Source of the DNA: Misgurnus anguillicaudatus
Taxonomy: Eukaryota; Chordata; Actinopteri; Cypriniformes; Cobitidae
Assembly (NCBI RefSeq): GCF_027580225.2
Contig: NC_073346.2
Span: forward strand, 7,156,001 to 7,220,000
Direction of reading: 5' to 3'
DNA length: 64,000 nt
Positions within the stretch are counted from its first letter, which is position 1; each line of letters begins with the position of its first letter. Position numbers and translations under genes: made by a program. A model generated the notes under the pieces. It did not search any database and was not told the origin of the DNA. It was given only the letters and a program-made list of their open reading frames with translations. Below are positions 1 to 10,954 of this stretch, piece after piece.

Positions 1-27
1 TCGTGAGTTCGAGCCTCACACGGGGCA
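1..27 (+). tRNA. tRNA-Met(CAT), 3' part only (window edge)
   Basis: Unit 1. Only the T arm and 3' acceptor strand fall in the window; the sequence matches the full gene at 2524-2597. Confidence 0.93.
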
Positions 28-119
28 GGGTGCCCTTTTGTCGACTAGTTTGAGCCTTTAGCCCCATTTTCCTTCCGCACAGTGTGCCACGCGTCCACGG
101 CCTGAAGGCCAGCGTGTCC

Positions 120-191
120 TCCCTGGTGGTCTAGTGGCTAGGATTCGGCGCTCTCACCGCCGCGGCCCGGGTTCGATTCCCGGTCAGGGAA
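120..191 (+). tRNA. tRNA-Glu(CTC)
   Basis: Unit 1. Acceptor TCCCTGG pairs with TCAGGGA, D arm TCTAGTGGCTAGGA (A box), anticodon loop around CTC, T arm CCGGG/CCCGG with GGTTCGATTCC (B box), and a TTTT terminator just after. Confidence 0.97.
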
Positions 192-459
192 CGCTCTTTT
201 GACGTGCGCTTGCCTTTTTCACCGGCCGGGTTATGCGCAATGCTGGCTTCGAAGGCAAGGATCGCAGCACCTCCAAGAGGCAAAGCTTCACTGCCTCCGG
301 CCCATGGACCTAAGGTTGGATGGCTAAATTGCCTGCCTGCAGTCCTGCGCTCCGCCATCTGAGCAATCAGAGCCTGGTGTGCATCCTCTGCTCTACTGAG
401 GCATGTTGACGCAGGACAGCAGACACCCAACTTGTGGGAGGAAGGAGTAAAAACAGGAT

Positions 460-530
460 AGCCAGCCAGGAGTCGAACCTAGAATCTTCTGATCCGTAGT
501 CAGACGCGTTATCCATTGCGCAACTGGCCC
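460..530 (-). tRNA. tRNA-Arg(ACG), 3' end damaged
   Basis: Unit 1. Compared with 3030-3102 it lacks 2 bases (CG) at the 3' acceptor end and has a G-to-T change near the acceptor/D-arm junction. Probably a decaying copy; the anticodon is still ACG. Confidence 0.8.
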
Positions 531-658
531 AACACCCTGTGAAGTCATGCTCGGAGAAGACAGCTGGATTCTGGAGGCCAGCTGCCAAACTTCATTAATA
601 AATATTAATCCGGTTTTACTCTGCCATCATTAAATCCATTATTACACAATCAATAATT

Positions 659-1190
659 ACATGGTTCCCTGCTGCAGCAGCCAAGGACAAGGCCAAGCTG
701 CAGCGGGTGATCCGCTCGGCAGAGAGAGTGATCAACACCTCTCTACCTTCTCTGGAATCCCTTCACAACATCAGGGCTGTGAGAAGGGCAAGAAAAATTA
801 TGTCTGACCCATCTCATCCAGGCTGTACCATGTTTCAGCTGCTCCTTTCAGGTAGAAGGCTTCGGCTCCCGAGAACTGCAAAATCCCGGCATCGCCTGAG
901 CTTCTTTCCCACGGCCGCCAGGCTGCTTAATGACAATTCAATTCCTTTTCAGGACTGAATGCACTGTTTGCACTTTATTGTTTCTATTACTCCTACTTTT
1001 ATCATTCAGTATTAGTGTAAGTATCATTATTACTCTTAGCACCTTCCATTCACCTTCCATATGACTGTGTATTGTCATATCTTGTTCTGTCTTAATGTTT
1101 CGTTTGCCACATTACATCCATGCGTGACTGGATGTAAAGAATTCCAATTGTGTTTGACACTATATTGCAATAAATTGAACCTTGAACCTT
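659..1190 (+). mobile_element. 5'-truncated LINE 3' end, one per array unit
   Basis: From about 659 an open frame runs to a stop at 956-958 and reads like the extreme C-terminus of a fish L2/CR1/Rex-type LINE reverse transcriptase: TWF, then KDKAKLQRVI, LPSL, ARKI, DPSHPG, a LLSGRRLRL stretch and SFFPTAARLLN. A ~230-bp AT-rich 3' UTR follows, ending in AATAAATTGAACCTTGAACCTT-like tail repeats typical of such LINEs. No start codon context, polymerase core or endonuclease is present, so it is a dead fragment. The same fragment recurs in every unit, with the matching point to 707 at 3279, 5990, 8562, 11131, 23747, 26319, 28891, 31463, 34035, 36607, 39179, 41751, 44323, 46895, 49458, 52021, 54570, 57142, 59714 and 62277. 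The frame stays open in all copies because copies are near-identical, not necessarily through selection. Family assignment is from recognition of the C-terminal pattern. Confidence 0.8.
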
Positions 1191-1316
1191 CATCTCTACC
1201 AAAATGGGAAACCGGGTCATCCCCCGCGTGCCTGTCTCCTGGCGTCTTTGAAAAGGACGCTCCCTCGGAAGAAAGCGCGATACACAGCACGGGTGGCTAC
1301 AACAAAGGCAAGAGAA

Positions 1317-1399
1317 TGTCAGAAGTGGGATTCGAACCCACGCCTCCAGAGGAGACTGCGACCTGAACGCAGCGCCTTAGACCGCTCGGCCATCCTGAC
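1317..1399 (-). tRNA. tRNA-Leu(CAG)
   Basis: Unit 1. An 83-nt type II tRNA: acceptor GTCAGGA pairs with TTCTGAC (one G.T), A box GGCCGAGCGGTCTAAGG, anticodon stem GCG/CGC with loop TTCAGGT, long variable arm CTCC-TCT-GGAG, B box GGTTCGAATCC. No TTTT follows closely; the first on this strand is at 1254-1251. Confidence 0.97.
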
Positions 1400-2523
1400 C
1401 AACCCAACTGGCCCGGGCGAGTCGATTGCGCTCCTCAGCGAATGTGCCGGTGTAGCTTTTGGAATGACTCACTTTTTTATTGCCTTCATGCAGCTCATCT
1501 TTAATTCTTATTTATTTCTTTACAAACGCCTTGAAATAGTGACGAATGTGGATTTTTCGAAATGAGGAACAATGTGCCCGAAGCCTTTCATTTGCCAAAA
1601 GCACACCCAGCCCGTCTCCATATGCCCTGTAACGGATGCTGTCAAAGTGGTTTTGCATTCAATGATCCTTTCCCCCTTGATCATACTGTTTTAGAACAGG
1701 GTCACAAAAAGGAATCGCCATTCTCAGACCCTGCTCGTTCTACTTGAACGCGCAATGAAAATACTTGATCAAATGCGGATGGACGCCGGCATTGCAATTT
1801 AGCGAAAAAGCGCCATCTCTGTACGTCTCAGGGCCTTTTTATGGTTCGCAGTTGCCTTCTAATGTAGACAACAGTTAACCATACGGCTGCTACATCCTTA
1901 AAAGAACCGGTGGCATTGTGTCTCGAGCACACAAGGCAAACAAGAGATTCTTCAAGAGGTGAGTGCGAAGTACAGTTTACTGCCACAGGCAATGGCCGCA
2001 GAGCTTTTTCTTTAACAGACTCTAATACGTGGAACACGTCACCAACTTACATAGGACAGTCTTTCAACTTTAGCACAATTTAAGTTTTTCTACTAGATAA
2101 TGAGGCTAAAGACGAGCCAAACACGTGATCACTGAACAACTGGGACTTTGCATTGTGGATATGTAACGTTATTCCATTAATCTGTCAGCTGTGTCAAATG
2201 TGTCAAATGTAAGTGTTTATTTATAATGGGTTTTATCTAGCCTGAGAGCATGTGCGCCAAGATCGTCCAGCAACGGCAGGCGTGCCATTCTCGACACCAT
2301 TTAAAAGACGATAGGAATCCTGGGCATGACATAGCCCCTCTGTGTCTCCTTGAAGTTGTTTCTGTACGTGTAACAAATTAAGAACGAGAAGGTCCTCAGT
2401 GTGGGTAGCCAGAGTGCAAGAAGCCCAGTCGTGCTCTCCTCGCAAGAGTTTCCTCGCTGGTGGTGCACAAAATGCCACGCAACCAGACACAAGGGGCCAC
2501 CCAGGAGCCGTCGGTGTGGGCGT
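1400..2523. other. Leu-to-Met spacer, no recognised gene
   Basis: About 1.1 kb repeated in every unit. Short open frames on both strands look fortuitous: no family resemblance. It contains a small TGTCAAA direct repeat near 2193-2208. I see no additional tRNA, snRNA or 5S-like sequence. Confidence 0.7.
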
Positions 2524-2597
2524 GCCTCGTTGGCGCAGTTAGGCAGCGCGTCAGTCTCATAATCTGAAGGTCGTGAGTTCGAGCCTCACACGGGGCA
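2524..2597 (+). tRNA. tRNA-Met(CAT), elongator
   Basis: Unit 2, first complete copy, 74 nt. Acceptor GCCTCGT/ACGGGGC with A73, D stem GCGC/GCGC, anticodon loop CTCATAA, T arm GTGAG-TTCGAGC-CTCAC. The sequence is the vertebrate elongator Met type, not the initiator. TTTT terminator at 2606-2609. Confidence 0.97.
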
Positions 2598-2605
2598 GGG
2601 TGCCC

Positions 2606-2609
2606 TTTT
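2606..2609 (+). terminator. Pol III terminator of tRNA-Met
   Basis: First T-run after the gene, 8 nt past its 3' end; the same CCCTTTTG context recurs after the other Met copies. Confidence 0.75.
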
Positions 2610-2689
2610 GTCGACTAGTTTGAGCCTTTAGCCCCATTTTCCTTCCGCACAGTGTGCCACGCGTCCACGGCCTGAAGGCCAGCGTGTCC

Positions 2690-2761
2690 TCCCTGGTGGT
2701 CTAGTGGCTAGGATTCGGCGCTCTCACCGCCGCGGCCCGGGTTCGATTCCCGGTCAGGGAA
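2690..2761 (+). tRNA. tRNA-Glu(CTC)
   Basis: Unit 2. Same sequence as 120-191. Confidence 0.97.
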
Positions 2762-2766
2762 CGCTC

Positions 2767-2770
2767 TTTT
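2767..2770 (+). terminator. Pol III terminator of tRNA-Glu
   Basis: TTTT 5 nt after the tRNA 3' end, in the context GCTCTTTTGAC, conserved in all units. Confidence 0.8.
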
Positions 2771-3018
2771 GACGTGCGCTTGCCTTTTTCACCGGCCGGG
2801 TTATGCGCAATGCTGGCTTCGAAGGCAAGGATCGCAGCACCTCCAAGAGGCAAAGCTTCACTGCCTCCGGCCCATCGACCTAAGGTTGGACGGCTAAATT
2901 GCCTGCCTGCAGTCCTGCGCTCCGCCATCTGAGCAATCAGAGCCTGGTGTGCATCCTCTGCTCTACTGAGGCATGTTGACGCAGGACAGCAGACACCCAA
3001 CTTGTGGGAGGAAGGAGT

Positions 3019-3023
3019 AAAAA
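3019..3023 (-). terminator. Pol III terminator of tRNA-Arg
   Basis: AAAAA on the + strand, i.e. TTTTT downstream of the minus-strand Arg gene, 6 nt after its 3' end; conserved in all units. Confidence 0.8.
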
Positions 3024-3029
3024 CAGGAT

Positions 3030-3102
3030 CGAGCCAGCCAGGAGTCGAACCTAGAATCTTCTGATCCGTAGTCAGACGCGTTATCCATTGCGCCACTGGC
3101 CC
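3030..3102 (-). tRNA. tRNA-Arg(ACG)
   Basis: Unit 2, reference copy, 73 nt. Acceptor GGGCCAG/CTGGCTC (one G.T), D arm GCGC/GCGT, anticodon stem TCTGA/TCAGA with loop CTACGGA, T arm CTAGG-TTCGACT-CCTGG (one T.G). Confidence 0.97.
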
Positions 3103-3888
3103 AACACCCTGTGAAGTCTTGCTCGGAGAAGACAGCTGGATTCTGGAGGCCAGCTGCCAAACTTCATTAATAAATATTAATCCGGTTTTACTCTGCCATC
3201 ATTAAATCCATTATTACACAATCAATAATTACATGGTTCCCTGCTGCAGCAGCCAAGGACAAGGCCAAGCTGCAGCGGGTGATCCGCTCGGCAGAGAGAG
3301 TGATCAACACCTCTCTACCTTCTCTGGAATCCCTTCACAACATCAGGGCTGTGAGAAGGGCAAGAAAAATTATGTCTGACCCATCTCATCCAGGCTGTAC
3401 CATGTTTCAGCTGCTCCTTTCAGGTAGAAGGCTTCGGCTCCCGAGAACTGCAAAATCCCGGCATCGCCTGAGCTTCTTTCCCACGGCCGCCAGGCTGCTT
3501 AATGACAATTCAATTCCTTTTCAGGACTGAATGCACTGTTTGCACTTTATTGTTTCTATTACTCCTACTTTTATCATTCAGTATTAGTGTAAGTATCATT
3601 ATTACTCTTAGCACCTTCCATTCACCTTCCATATGACTGTGTATTGTCATATCTTGTTCTGTCTTAATGTTTCGTTTGCCACATTACATCCATGCGTGAC
3701 TGGATGTAAAGAATTCCAATTGTGTTTGACACTATATTGCAATAAATTGAACCTTGAACCTTCATCTCTACCAAAATGGGAAACCGGGTCATCCCCCGCG
3801 TGCCTGTCTCCTGGCGTCTTTGAAAAGGACGCTCCCTCGGAAGAAAGCGCGATACACAGCACGGGTGGCTACAACAAAGGCAAGAGAA

Positions 3889-3971
3889 TGTCAGAAGTGG
3901 GATTCGAACCCACGCCTCCAGAGGAGACTGCGACCTGAACGCAGCGCCTTAGACCGCTCGGCCATCCTGAC
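3889..3971 (-). tRNA. tRNA-Leu(CAG)
   Basis: Unit 2. Same sequence as 1317-1399. Confidence 0.97.
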
Positions 3972-4895
3972 CAACCCAACTGGCCCGGGCGAGTCGATTG
4001 CGCTCCTCAGCGAATGTGCCGGTGTAGCTTTTGGAATGACTCACTTTTTTATTGCCTTCATGCAGCTCATCTTTAATTCTTATTTATTTCTTTACAAACG
4101 CCTTGAAATAGTGACGAATGTGGATTTTTCGAAATGAGGAACAATGTGCCCGAAGCCTTTCATTTGCCAAAAGCACACCCAGCCCGTCTCCATATGCCCT
4201 GTAACGGATGCTGTCAAAGTGGTTTTGCATTCAATGATCCTTTCCCCCTTGATCATACTGTTTTAGAACAGGGTCACAAAAAGGAATCGCCATTCTCAGA
4301 CCCTGCTCGTTCTACTTGAACGCGCAATGAAAATACTTGATCAAATGCGGATGGACGCCGGCATTGCAATTTAGCGAAAAAGCGCCATCTCTGTACGCAT
4401 CAGGGCCTTTTTATGGTTCGCAGTTGCCTTCTAATGTAGACAACAGTTAACCATACGGCGGCGACATCCTTAAAAGAACCGGTGGCATTGTGTCTCGAGC
4501 ACACAAGGCAAACAAGAGATTCTTCAAGAGGTGAGTGCGAAGTACAGTTTACTGCCACAGGCAATGGCCGCAGAGCTTTTTCTTTAACAGACTCTAATAC
4601 GTGGAACACGTCACCAACTTACATAGGACAGTCTTTCAACTTTAGCACAATTTAAGTTTTTCTACTAGATAATGAGGCTAAAGACGAGCCAAACACGTGA
4701 TCACTGAACAACTGGGACTTTGCATTGTGGATATGTAACGTTATTCCATTAATCTGTCAGCTGTGTCAAATGTGTCAAATGTAAGTGTTTATTTATAATG
4801 GGTTTTATCTAGCCTGAGAGCATGTGCGCCAAGATCGTCCAGCAACGGCAGGCGTGCCATTCTCGACACCATTTAAAAGACGATAGGAATCCTGG

Positions 4896-5173
4896 GCATG
4901 ACATAGCCCCTCTGTGTCTCCTTGAAGTTGTTTCTGTACGTGTAACAAATTAAGAACGAGAAGGTCCTCAGTGTGGGTAGCCAGAGTGCAAGAAGCCCAG
5001 TCGTGCTCTCCTCGCAGGAGTTTCCTCGCTGGTGGCATGACATAGCCCCTCTGTGTCTCCTTGAAGTTGTTTCTGTACGTGTAACAAATTAAGAACGAGA
5101 AGGTCCTCAGTGTGGGTAGCCAGAGTGCAAGAAGCCCAGTCGTGCTCTCCTCGCAAGAGTTTCCTCGCTGGTG
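4896..5173. repeat. 139-bp tandem duplication inside unit 2 spacer
   Basis: The segment beginning GCATGACATAGCCCC at 4896 is repeated at 5035, so unit 2 is 2,711 bp long. No other unit in the window has it. The copies differ slightly (CGCAGGAG against CGCAAGAG). It lies in noncoding spacer upstream of tRNA-Met. Confidence 0.93.
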
Positions 5174-5234
5174 GTGCACAAAATGCCACGCAACCAGACA
5201 CAAGGGGCCACCCAGGAGCCGTCGGTGTGGGCGT

Positions 5235-5308
5235 GCCTCGTTGGCGCAGTTAGGCAGCGCGTCAGTCTCATAATCTGAACGTCGTGAGTTCGAGCCTCAC
5301 ACGGGGCA
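5235..5308 (+). tRNA. tRNA-Met(CAT)
   Basis: Unit 3. One change in the variable loop (G45 to C), shared with unit 4; likely tolerated. Confidence 0.95.
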
Positions 5309-5400
5309 GGGTGCCCTTTTGTCGACTAGTTTGAGCCTTTAGCCCCATTTTCCTTCCGCACAGTGTGCCACGCGTCCACGGCCTGAAGGCCAGCGTGTCC

Positions 5401-5472
5401 TCCCTGGTGGTCTAGTGGCTAGGATTCGGCGCTCTCACCGCCGCGGCCCGGGTTCGATTCCCGGTCAGGGAA
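5401..5472 (+). tRNA. tRNA-Glu(CTC)
   Basis: Unit 3. Unchanged. Confidence 0.97.
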
Positions 5473-5740
5473 CGCTCTTTTGACGTGCGCTTGCCTTTTT
5501 CACCGGCCGGGTTATGCGCAATGCTGGCTTCGAAGGCAAGGATCGCAGCACCTCCAAGAGGCAAAGCTTCACTGCCTCCGGCCCATCGACCTAAGGTTGG
5601 ACGGCTAAATTGCCTGCCTGCAGTCCTGCGCTCCGCCATCTGAGCAATCAGAGCCTGGTGTGCATCCTCTGCTCTACTGAGGCATGTTGACGCAGGACAG
5701 CAGACACCCAACTTGTGGGAGGAAGGAGTAAAAACAGGAT

Positions 5741-5813
5741 CGAGCCAGCCAGGAGTCGAACCTAGAATCTTCTGATCCGTAGTCAGACGCGTTATCCATT
5801 GCGCCACTGGCCC
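5741..5813 (-). tRNA. tRNA-Arg(ACG)
   Basis: Unit 3. Same as 3030-3102. Confidence 0.97.
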
Positions 5814-6599
5814 AACACCCTGTGAAGTCATGCTCGGAGAAGACAGCTGGATTCTGGAGGCCAGCTGCCAAACTTCATTAATAAATATTAATCCGGTTTT
5901 ACTCTGCCATCATTAAATCCATTATTACACAATCAATAATTACATGGTTCCCTGCTGCAGCAGCCAAGGACAAGGCCAAGCTGCAGCGGGTGATCCGCTC
6001 GGCAGAGAGAGTGATCAACACCTCTCTACCTTCTCTGGAATCCCTTCACAACATCAGGGCTGTGAGAAGGGCAAGAAAAATTATGTCTGACCCATCTCAT
6101 CCAGGCTGTACCATGTTTCAGCTGCTCCTTTCAGGTAGAAGGCTTCGGCTCCCGAGAACTGCAAAATCCCGGCATCGCCTGAGCTTCTTTCCCACGGCCG
6201 CCAGGCTGCTTAATGACAATTCAATTCCTTTTCAGGACTGAATGCACTGTTTGCACTTTATTGTTTCTATTACTCCTACTTTTATCATTCAGTATTAGTG
6301 TAAGTATCATTATTACTCTTAGCACCTTCCATTCACCTTCCATATGACTGTGTATTGTCATATCTTGTTCTGTCTTAATGTTTCGTTTGCCACATTACAT
6401 CCATGCGTGACTGGATGTAAAGAATTCCAATTGTGTTTGACACTATATTGCAATAAATTGAACCTTGAACCTTCATCTCTACCAAAATGGGAAACCGGGT
6501 CATCCCCCGCGTGCCTGTCTCCTGGCGTCTTTGAAAAGGACGCTCCCTCGGAAGAAAGCGCGATACACAGCACGGGTGGCTACAACAAAGGCAAGAGAA

Positions 6600-6682
6600 T
6601 GTCAGAAGTGGGATTCGAACCCACGCCTCCAGAGGAGACTGCGACCTGAACGCAGCGCCTTAGACCGCTCGGCCATCCTGAC
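6600..6682 (-). tRNA. tRNA-Leu(CAG)
   Basis: Unit 3. Unchanged. Confidence 0.97.
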
Positions 6683-7806
6683 CAACCCAACTGGCCCGGG
6701 CGAGTCGATTGCGCTCCTCAGCGAATGTGCCGGTGTAGCTTTTGGAATGACTCACGATTTTATTGCCTTCATGCAGCTCATCTTTAATTCTTATTTATTT
6801 CTTTACAAACGCCTTGAAATAGTGACGAATGTGGATTTTTCGAAATGAGGAACAATGTGCCCGAAGCCTTTCATTTGCCAAAAGCACACCCAGCCCGTCT
6901 CCATATGCCCTGTAACGGATGCTGTCAAAGTGGTTTTGCATTCAATGATCCTTTCCCCCTTGATCATACTGTTTTAGAACAGGGTCACAAAAAGGAATCG
7001 CCATTCTCAGACCCTGCTCGTTCTACTTAAACGCGCAATGAAAATACTTGATCAAATGCGGATGGACGCCGGCATTGCAATTTAGCGAAAAAGCGCCATC
7101 TCTGTACGTCTCAGGGCCTTTTTATGGTTCGCAGTTGCCTTCTAATGTAGACAACAGTTAACCATACGGCGGCGACATCCTTAAAAGAACCGGTGGCATT
7201 GTGTCTCGAGCACACAAGGCAAACAAGAGATTCTTCAAGAGGTGAGTGCGAAGTACAGTTTACTGCCACAGGCAATGGCCGCAGAGCTTTTTCTTTAACA
7301 GACTCTAATACGTGGAACACGTCACCAACTTACATAGGACAGTCTTTCAACTTTAGCACAATTTAAGATTTTCTACTAGATAATGAGGCTAAAGACGAGC
7401 CAAACACGTGATCACTGAACAACTGGGACTTTGCATTGTGGATATGTAACGTTATTCCATTAATCTGTCAGCTGTGTCAAATGTGTCAAATGTAAGTGTT
7501 TATTTATAATGGGTTTTATCTAGCCTGAGAGCATGTGCGCCAAGATCGTCCAGCAACGGCAGGCGTGCCATTCTCGACACCATTTAAAAGACGATAGGAA
7601 TCCTGGGCATGACATAGCCCCTCTGTGTCTCCTTGAAGTTGTTTCTGTACGTGTAACAAATTAAGAACGAGAAGGTCCTCAGTGTGGGTAGCCAGAGTGC
7701 AAGAAGCCCAGTCGTGCTCTCCTCGCAGGAGTTTCCTCGCTGGTGGCGCACAAAATGCCACGCAACCAGACACAAGGGGCCACCCAGGAGCCGTCGGTGT
7801 GGGCGT

Positions 7807-7880
7807 GCCTCGTTGGCGCAGTTAGGCAGCGCGTCAGTCTCATAATCTGAACGTCGTGAGTTCGAGCCTCACACGGGGCA
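7807..7880 (+). tRNA. tRNA-Met(CAT)
   Basis: Unit 4. Carries the same G45 to C change as unit 3. Confidence 0.95.
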
Positions 7881-7972
7881 GGGTGCCCTTTTGTCGACTA
7901 GTTTGAGCCTTTAGCCCCATTTTCCTTCCGCACAGTGTGCCACGCGTCCACGGCCTGAAGGCCAGCGTGTCC

Positions 7973-8044
7973 TCCCTGGTGGTCTAGTGGCTAGGATTCG
8001 GCGCTCTCACCGCCGCGGCCCGGGTTCGATTCCCGGTCAGGGAA
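7973..8044 (+). tRNA. tRNA-Glu(CTC)
   Basis: Unit 4. Unchanged. Confidence 0.97.
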
Positions 8045-8312
8045 CGCTCTTTTGACGTGCGCTTGCCTTTTTCACCGGCCGGGTTATGCGCAATGCTGGC
8101 TTCGAAGGCAAGGATCGCAGCACCTCCAAGAGGCAAAGCTTCACTGCCTCCGGCCCATCGACCTAAGGTTGGACGGCTAAATTGCCTGCCTGCAGTCCTG
8201 CGCTCCGCCATCTGAGCAATCAGAGCCTAGTGTGCATCCTCTGCTCTACTGAGGCATGTTGACGCAGGACAGCAGACACCCAACTTGTGGGAGGAAGGAG
8301 TAAAAACAGGAT

Positions 8313-8385
8313 CGAGCCAGCCAGGAGTCGAACCTAGAATCTTCTGATCCGTAGTCAGACGCGTTATCCATTGCGCCACTGGCCC
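8313..8385 (-). tRNA. tRNA-Arg(ACG)
   Basis: Unit 4. Same as 3030-3102. Confidence 0.97.
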
Positions 8386-9171
8386 AACACCCTGTGAAGT
8401 CATGCTCGGAGAAGACAGCTGGATTCTGGAGGCCAGCTGCCAAACTTCATTAATAAATATTAATCCGGTTTTACTCTGCCATCATTAAATCCATTATTAC
8501 ACAATCAATAATTACATGGTTCCCTGCTGCAGCAGCCAAGGACAAGGCCAAGCTGCAGCGGGTGATCCGCTCGGCAGAGAGAGTGATCAACACCTCTCTA
8601 CCTTCTCTGGAATCCCTTCACAACATCAGGGCTGTGAGAAGGGCAAGAAAAATTATGTCTGACCCATCTCATCCAGGCTGTACCATGTTTCAGCTGCTCC
8701 TTTCAGGTAGAAGGCTTCGGCTCCCGAGAACTGCAAAATCCCGGCATCGCCTGAGCTTCTTTCCCACGGCCGCCAGGCTGCTTAATGACAATTCAATTCC
8801 TTTTCAGGACTGAATGCACTGTTTGCACTTTATTGTTTCTATTACTCCTACTTTTATCATTCAGTATTAGTGTAAGTATCATTATTACTCTTAGCACCTT
8901 CCATTCACCTTCCATATGACTGTGTATTGTCATATCTTGTTCTGTCTTAATGTTTCGTTTGCCACATTACATCCATGCGTGACTGGATGTAAAGAATTCC
9001 AATTGTGTTTGACACTATATTGCAATAAATTGAACCTTGAACCTTCATCTCTACCAAAATGGGAAACCGGGTCATCCCCCGCGTGCCTGTCTCCTGGCGT
9101 CTTTGAAAAGGACGCTCCCTCGGAAGAAAGCGCGATACACAGCACGGGTGGCTACAACAAAGGCAAGAGAA

Positions 9172-9254
9172 TGTCAGAAGTGGGATTCGAACCCACGCCT
9201 CCAGAGGAGACTGCGACCTGAACGCAGCGCCTTAGACCGCTCGGCCATCCTGAC
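9172..9254 (-). tRNA. tRNA-Leu(CAG)
   Basis: Unit 4. Unchanged. Confidence 0.97.
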
Positions 9255-10375
9255 CAACCCAACTGGCCCGGGCGAGTCGATTGCGCTCCTCAGCGAATGT
9301 GCCGGTGTAGCTTTTGGAATGACTCACGATTTTATTGCCTTCATGCAGCTCATCTTTAATTCTTATTTATTTCTTTACAAACGCCTTGAAATAGTGACGA
9401 ATGTGGATTTTTCGAAATGAGGAACAATGTGCCCGAAGCCTTTCATTTGCCAAAAGCACACCCAGCCCGTCTCCATATGCCCTGTAACGGATGCTGTCAA
9501 AGTGGTTTTGCATTCAATGATCCTTTCCCCCTTGATCATACTGTTTTAGAACAGGGTCACAAAAAGGAATCGCCATTCTCAGACCCTGCTCGTTCTACTT
9601 GAACGCGCAATGAAAATACTTGATCAAATGCGGATGGACGCCGGCATTGCAATTTAGCGAAAAAGCGCCATCTCTGTACGTCTCAGGGCCTTTTTATGGT
9701 TCGCAGTTGCCTTCTAATGTAGACAGTTAACCATACGGCGGCGACATCCTTAAAAGAACCGGTGGCATTGTGTCTCGAGCACACAAGGCAAACAAATGAT
9801 TCTTCAAGAGGTGAGTGCGAAGTACAGTTTACTGCCACAGGCAATGGCCGCAGAGCTTTTTCTTTAACAGACTCTAATACGTGGAACACGTCACCAACTT
9901 ACATAGGACAGTCTTTCAACTTTAGCACAATTTAAGTTTTTCTACTAGATAATGAGGCTAAAGACGAGCCAAACACGTGATCACTGAACAACTGGGACTT
10001 TGCATTGTGGATATGTAACGTTATTCCATTAATCTGTCAGCTGTGTCAAATGTGTCAAATGTAAGTGTTTATTTATAATGGGTTTTATCTAGCCTGAGAG
10101 CATGTGCGCCGAGATCGTCCAGCAACGGCAGGCGTGCCATTCTCGACACCATTTAAAAGACGATAGGAATCCTGGGCATGACATAGCCCCTCTGTGTCTC
10201 CTTGAAGTTGTTTCTGTACGTGTAACAAATTAAGAACGAGAAGGTCCTCAGTGTGGGTAGCCAGAGTGCAAGAAGCCCAGTCGTGCTCTCCTCGCAGGAG
10301 TTTCCTCGCTGGTGGCGCACAAAATGCCACGCAACCAGACACAAGGGGCCACCCAGGAGCTGTCGGTCTGGGCGT

Positions 10376-10449
10376 GCCTCGTTGGCGCAGTTAGGCAGCG
10401 CGTCAGTCTCATAATCTGAAGGTCGTGAGTTCGAGCCTCACACGGGGCA
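10376..10449 (+). tRNA. tRNA-Met(CAT)
   Basis: Unit 5. Same as 2524-2597. Confidence 0.97.
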
Positions 10450-10541
10450 GGGTGCCCTTTTGTCGACTAGTTTGAGCATTTGGCCCCGTTTTCCTTCCGC
10501 ACAGTGTGCCACGCGTCCACGGCCTGAAGGCCAGCGTGTCC

Positions 10542-10613
10542 TCCCTGGTGGTCTAGTGGCTAGGATTCGGCGCTCTCACCGCCGCGGCCCGGGTTCGATT
10601 CCCGGTCAGGGAA
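10542..10613 (+). tRNA. tRNA-Glu(CTC)
   Basis: Unit 5. Unchanged. Confidence 0.97.
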
Positions 10614-10881
10614 CGCTCTTTTGACGTGCGCTTGCCTTTTTCACCGGCCGGGTTATGCGCAATGCTGGCTTCGAAGGCAAGGATCGCAGCACCTCCAAGA
10701 GGCAAAGCTTCACTGCCTCCGGCCCATCGACCTAAGGTTGGACGGCTAAATTGCCTGCCTGCAGTCCTGCGCTCCGCCATCTGAGCAATCAGAGCCTGGT
10801 GTGCATCCTCTGCTCTACTGAGGCATGTTGACGCAGGACAGCAGACACCCAACTTGTGGGAGGAAGGAGTAAAAACAGGAT

Positions 10882-10954
10882 CGAGCCAGCCAGGAGTCGA
10901 ACCTAGAATCTTCTGATCCGTAGTCAGACGCGTTATCCATTGCGCCACTGGCCC
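10882..10954 (-). tRNA. tRNA-Arg(ACG)
   Basis: Unit 5. Same as 3030-3102. Confidence 0.97.

Noticed and set aside
1182..1565. Recurrent 127-residue plus-strand open frame
   Set aside because: It overlaps tRNA-Leu on the opposite strand and the LINE tail; openness in all units reflects copy identity.
1400..2523. Possible snRNA or 5S rRNA gene in the array spacer
   Set aside because: No recognisable 5S internal control region, Sm site or U-snRNA start was found on either strand.
4805..5203. Repeated peptide in a minus-strand frame of unit 2
   Set aside because: Created by the 139-bp spacer duplication; not a protein repeat domain.
5412..5831. Recurrent 139-residue minus-strand open frame (also at 10553, 23169, 25741 and others)
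   Set aside because: It runs through the Arg gene (minus) and antisense through the Glu gene; its residues are translations of tRNA and spacer sequence, and it resembles no protein family.
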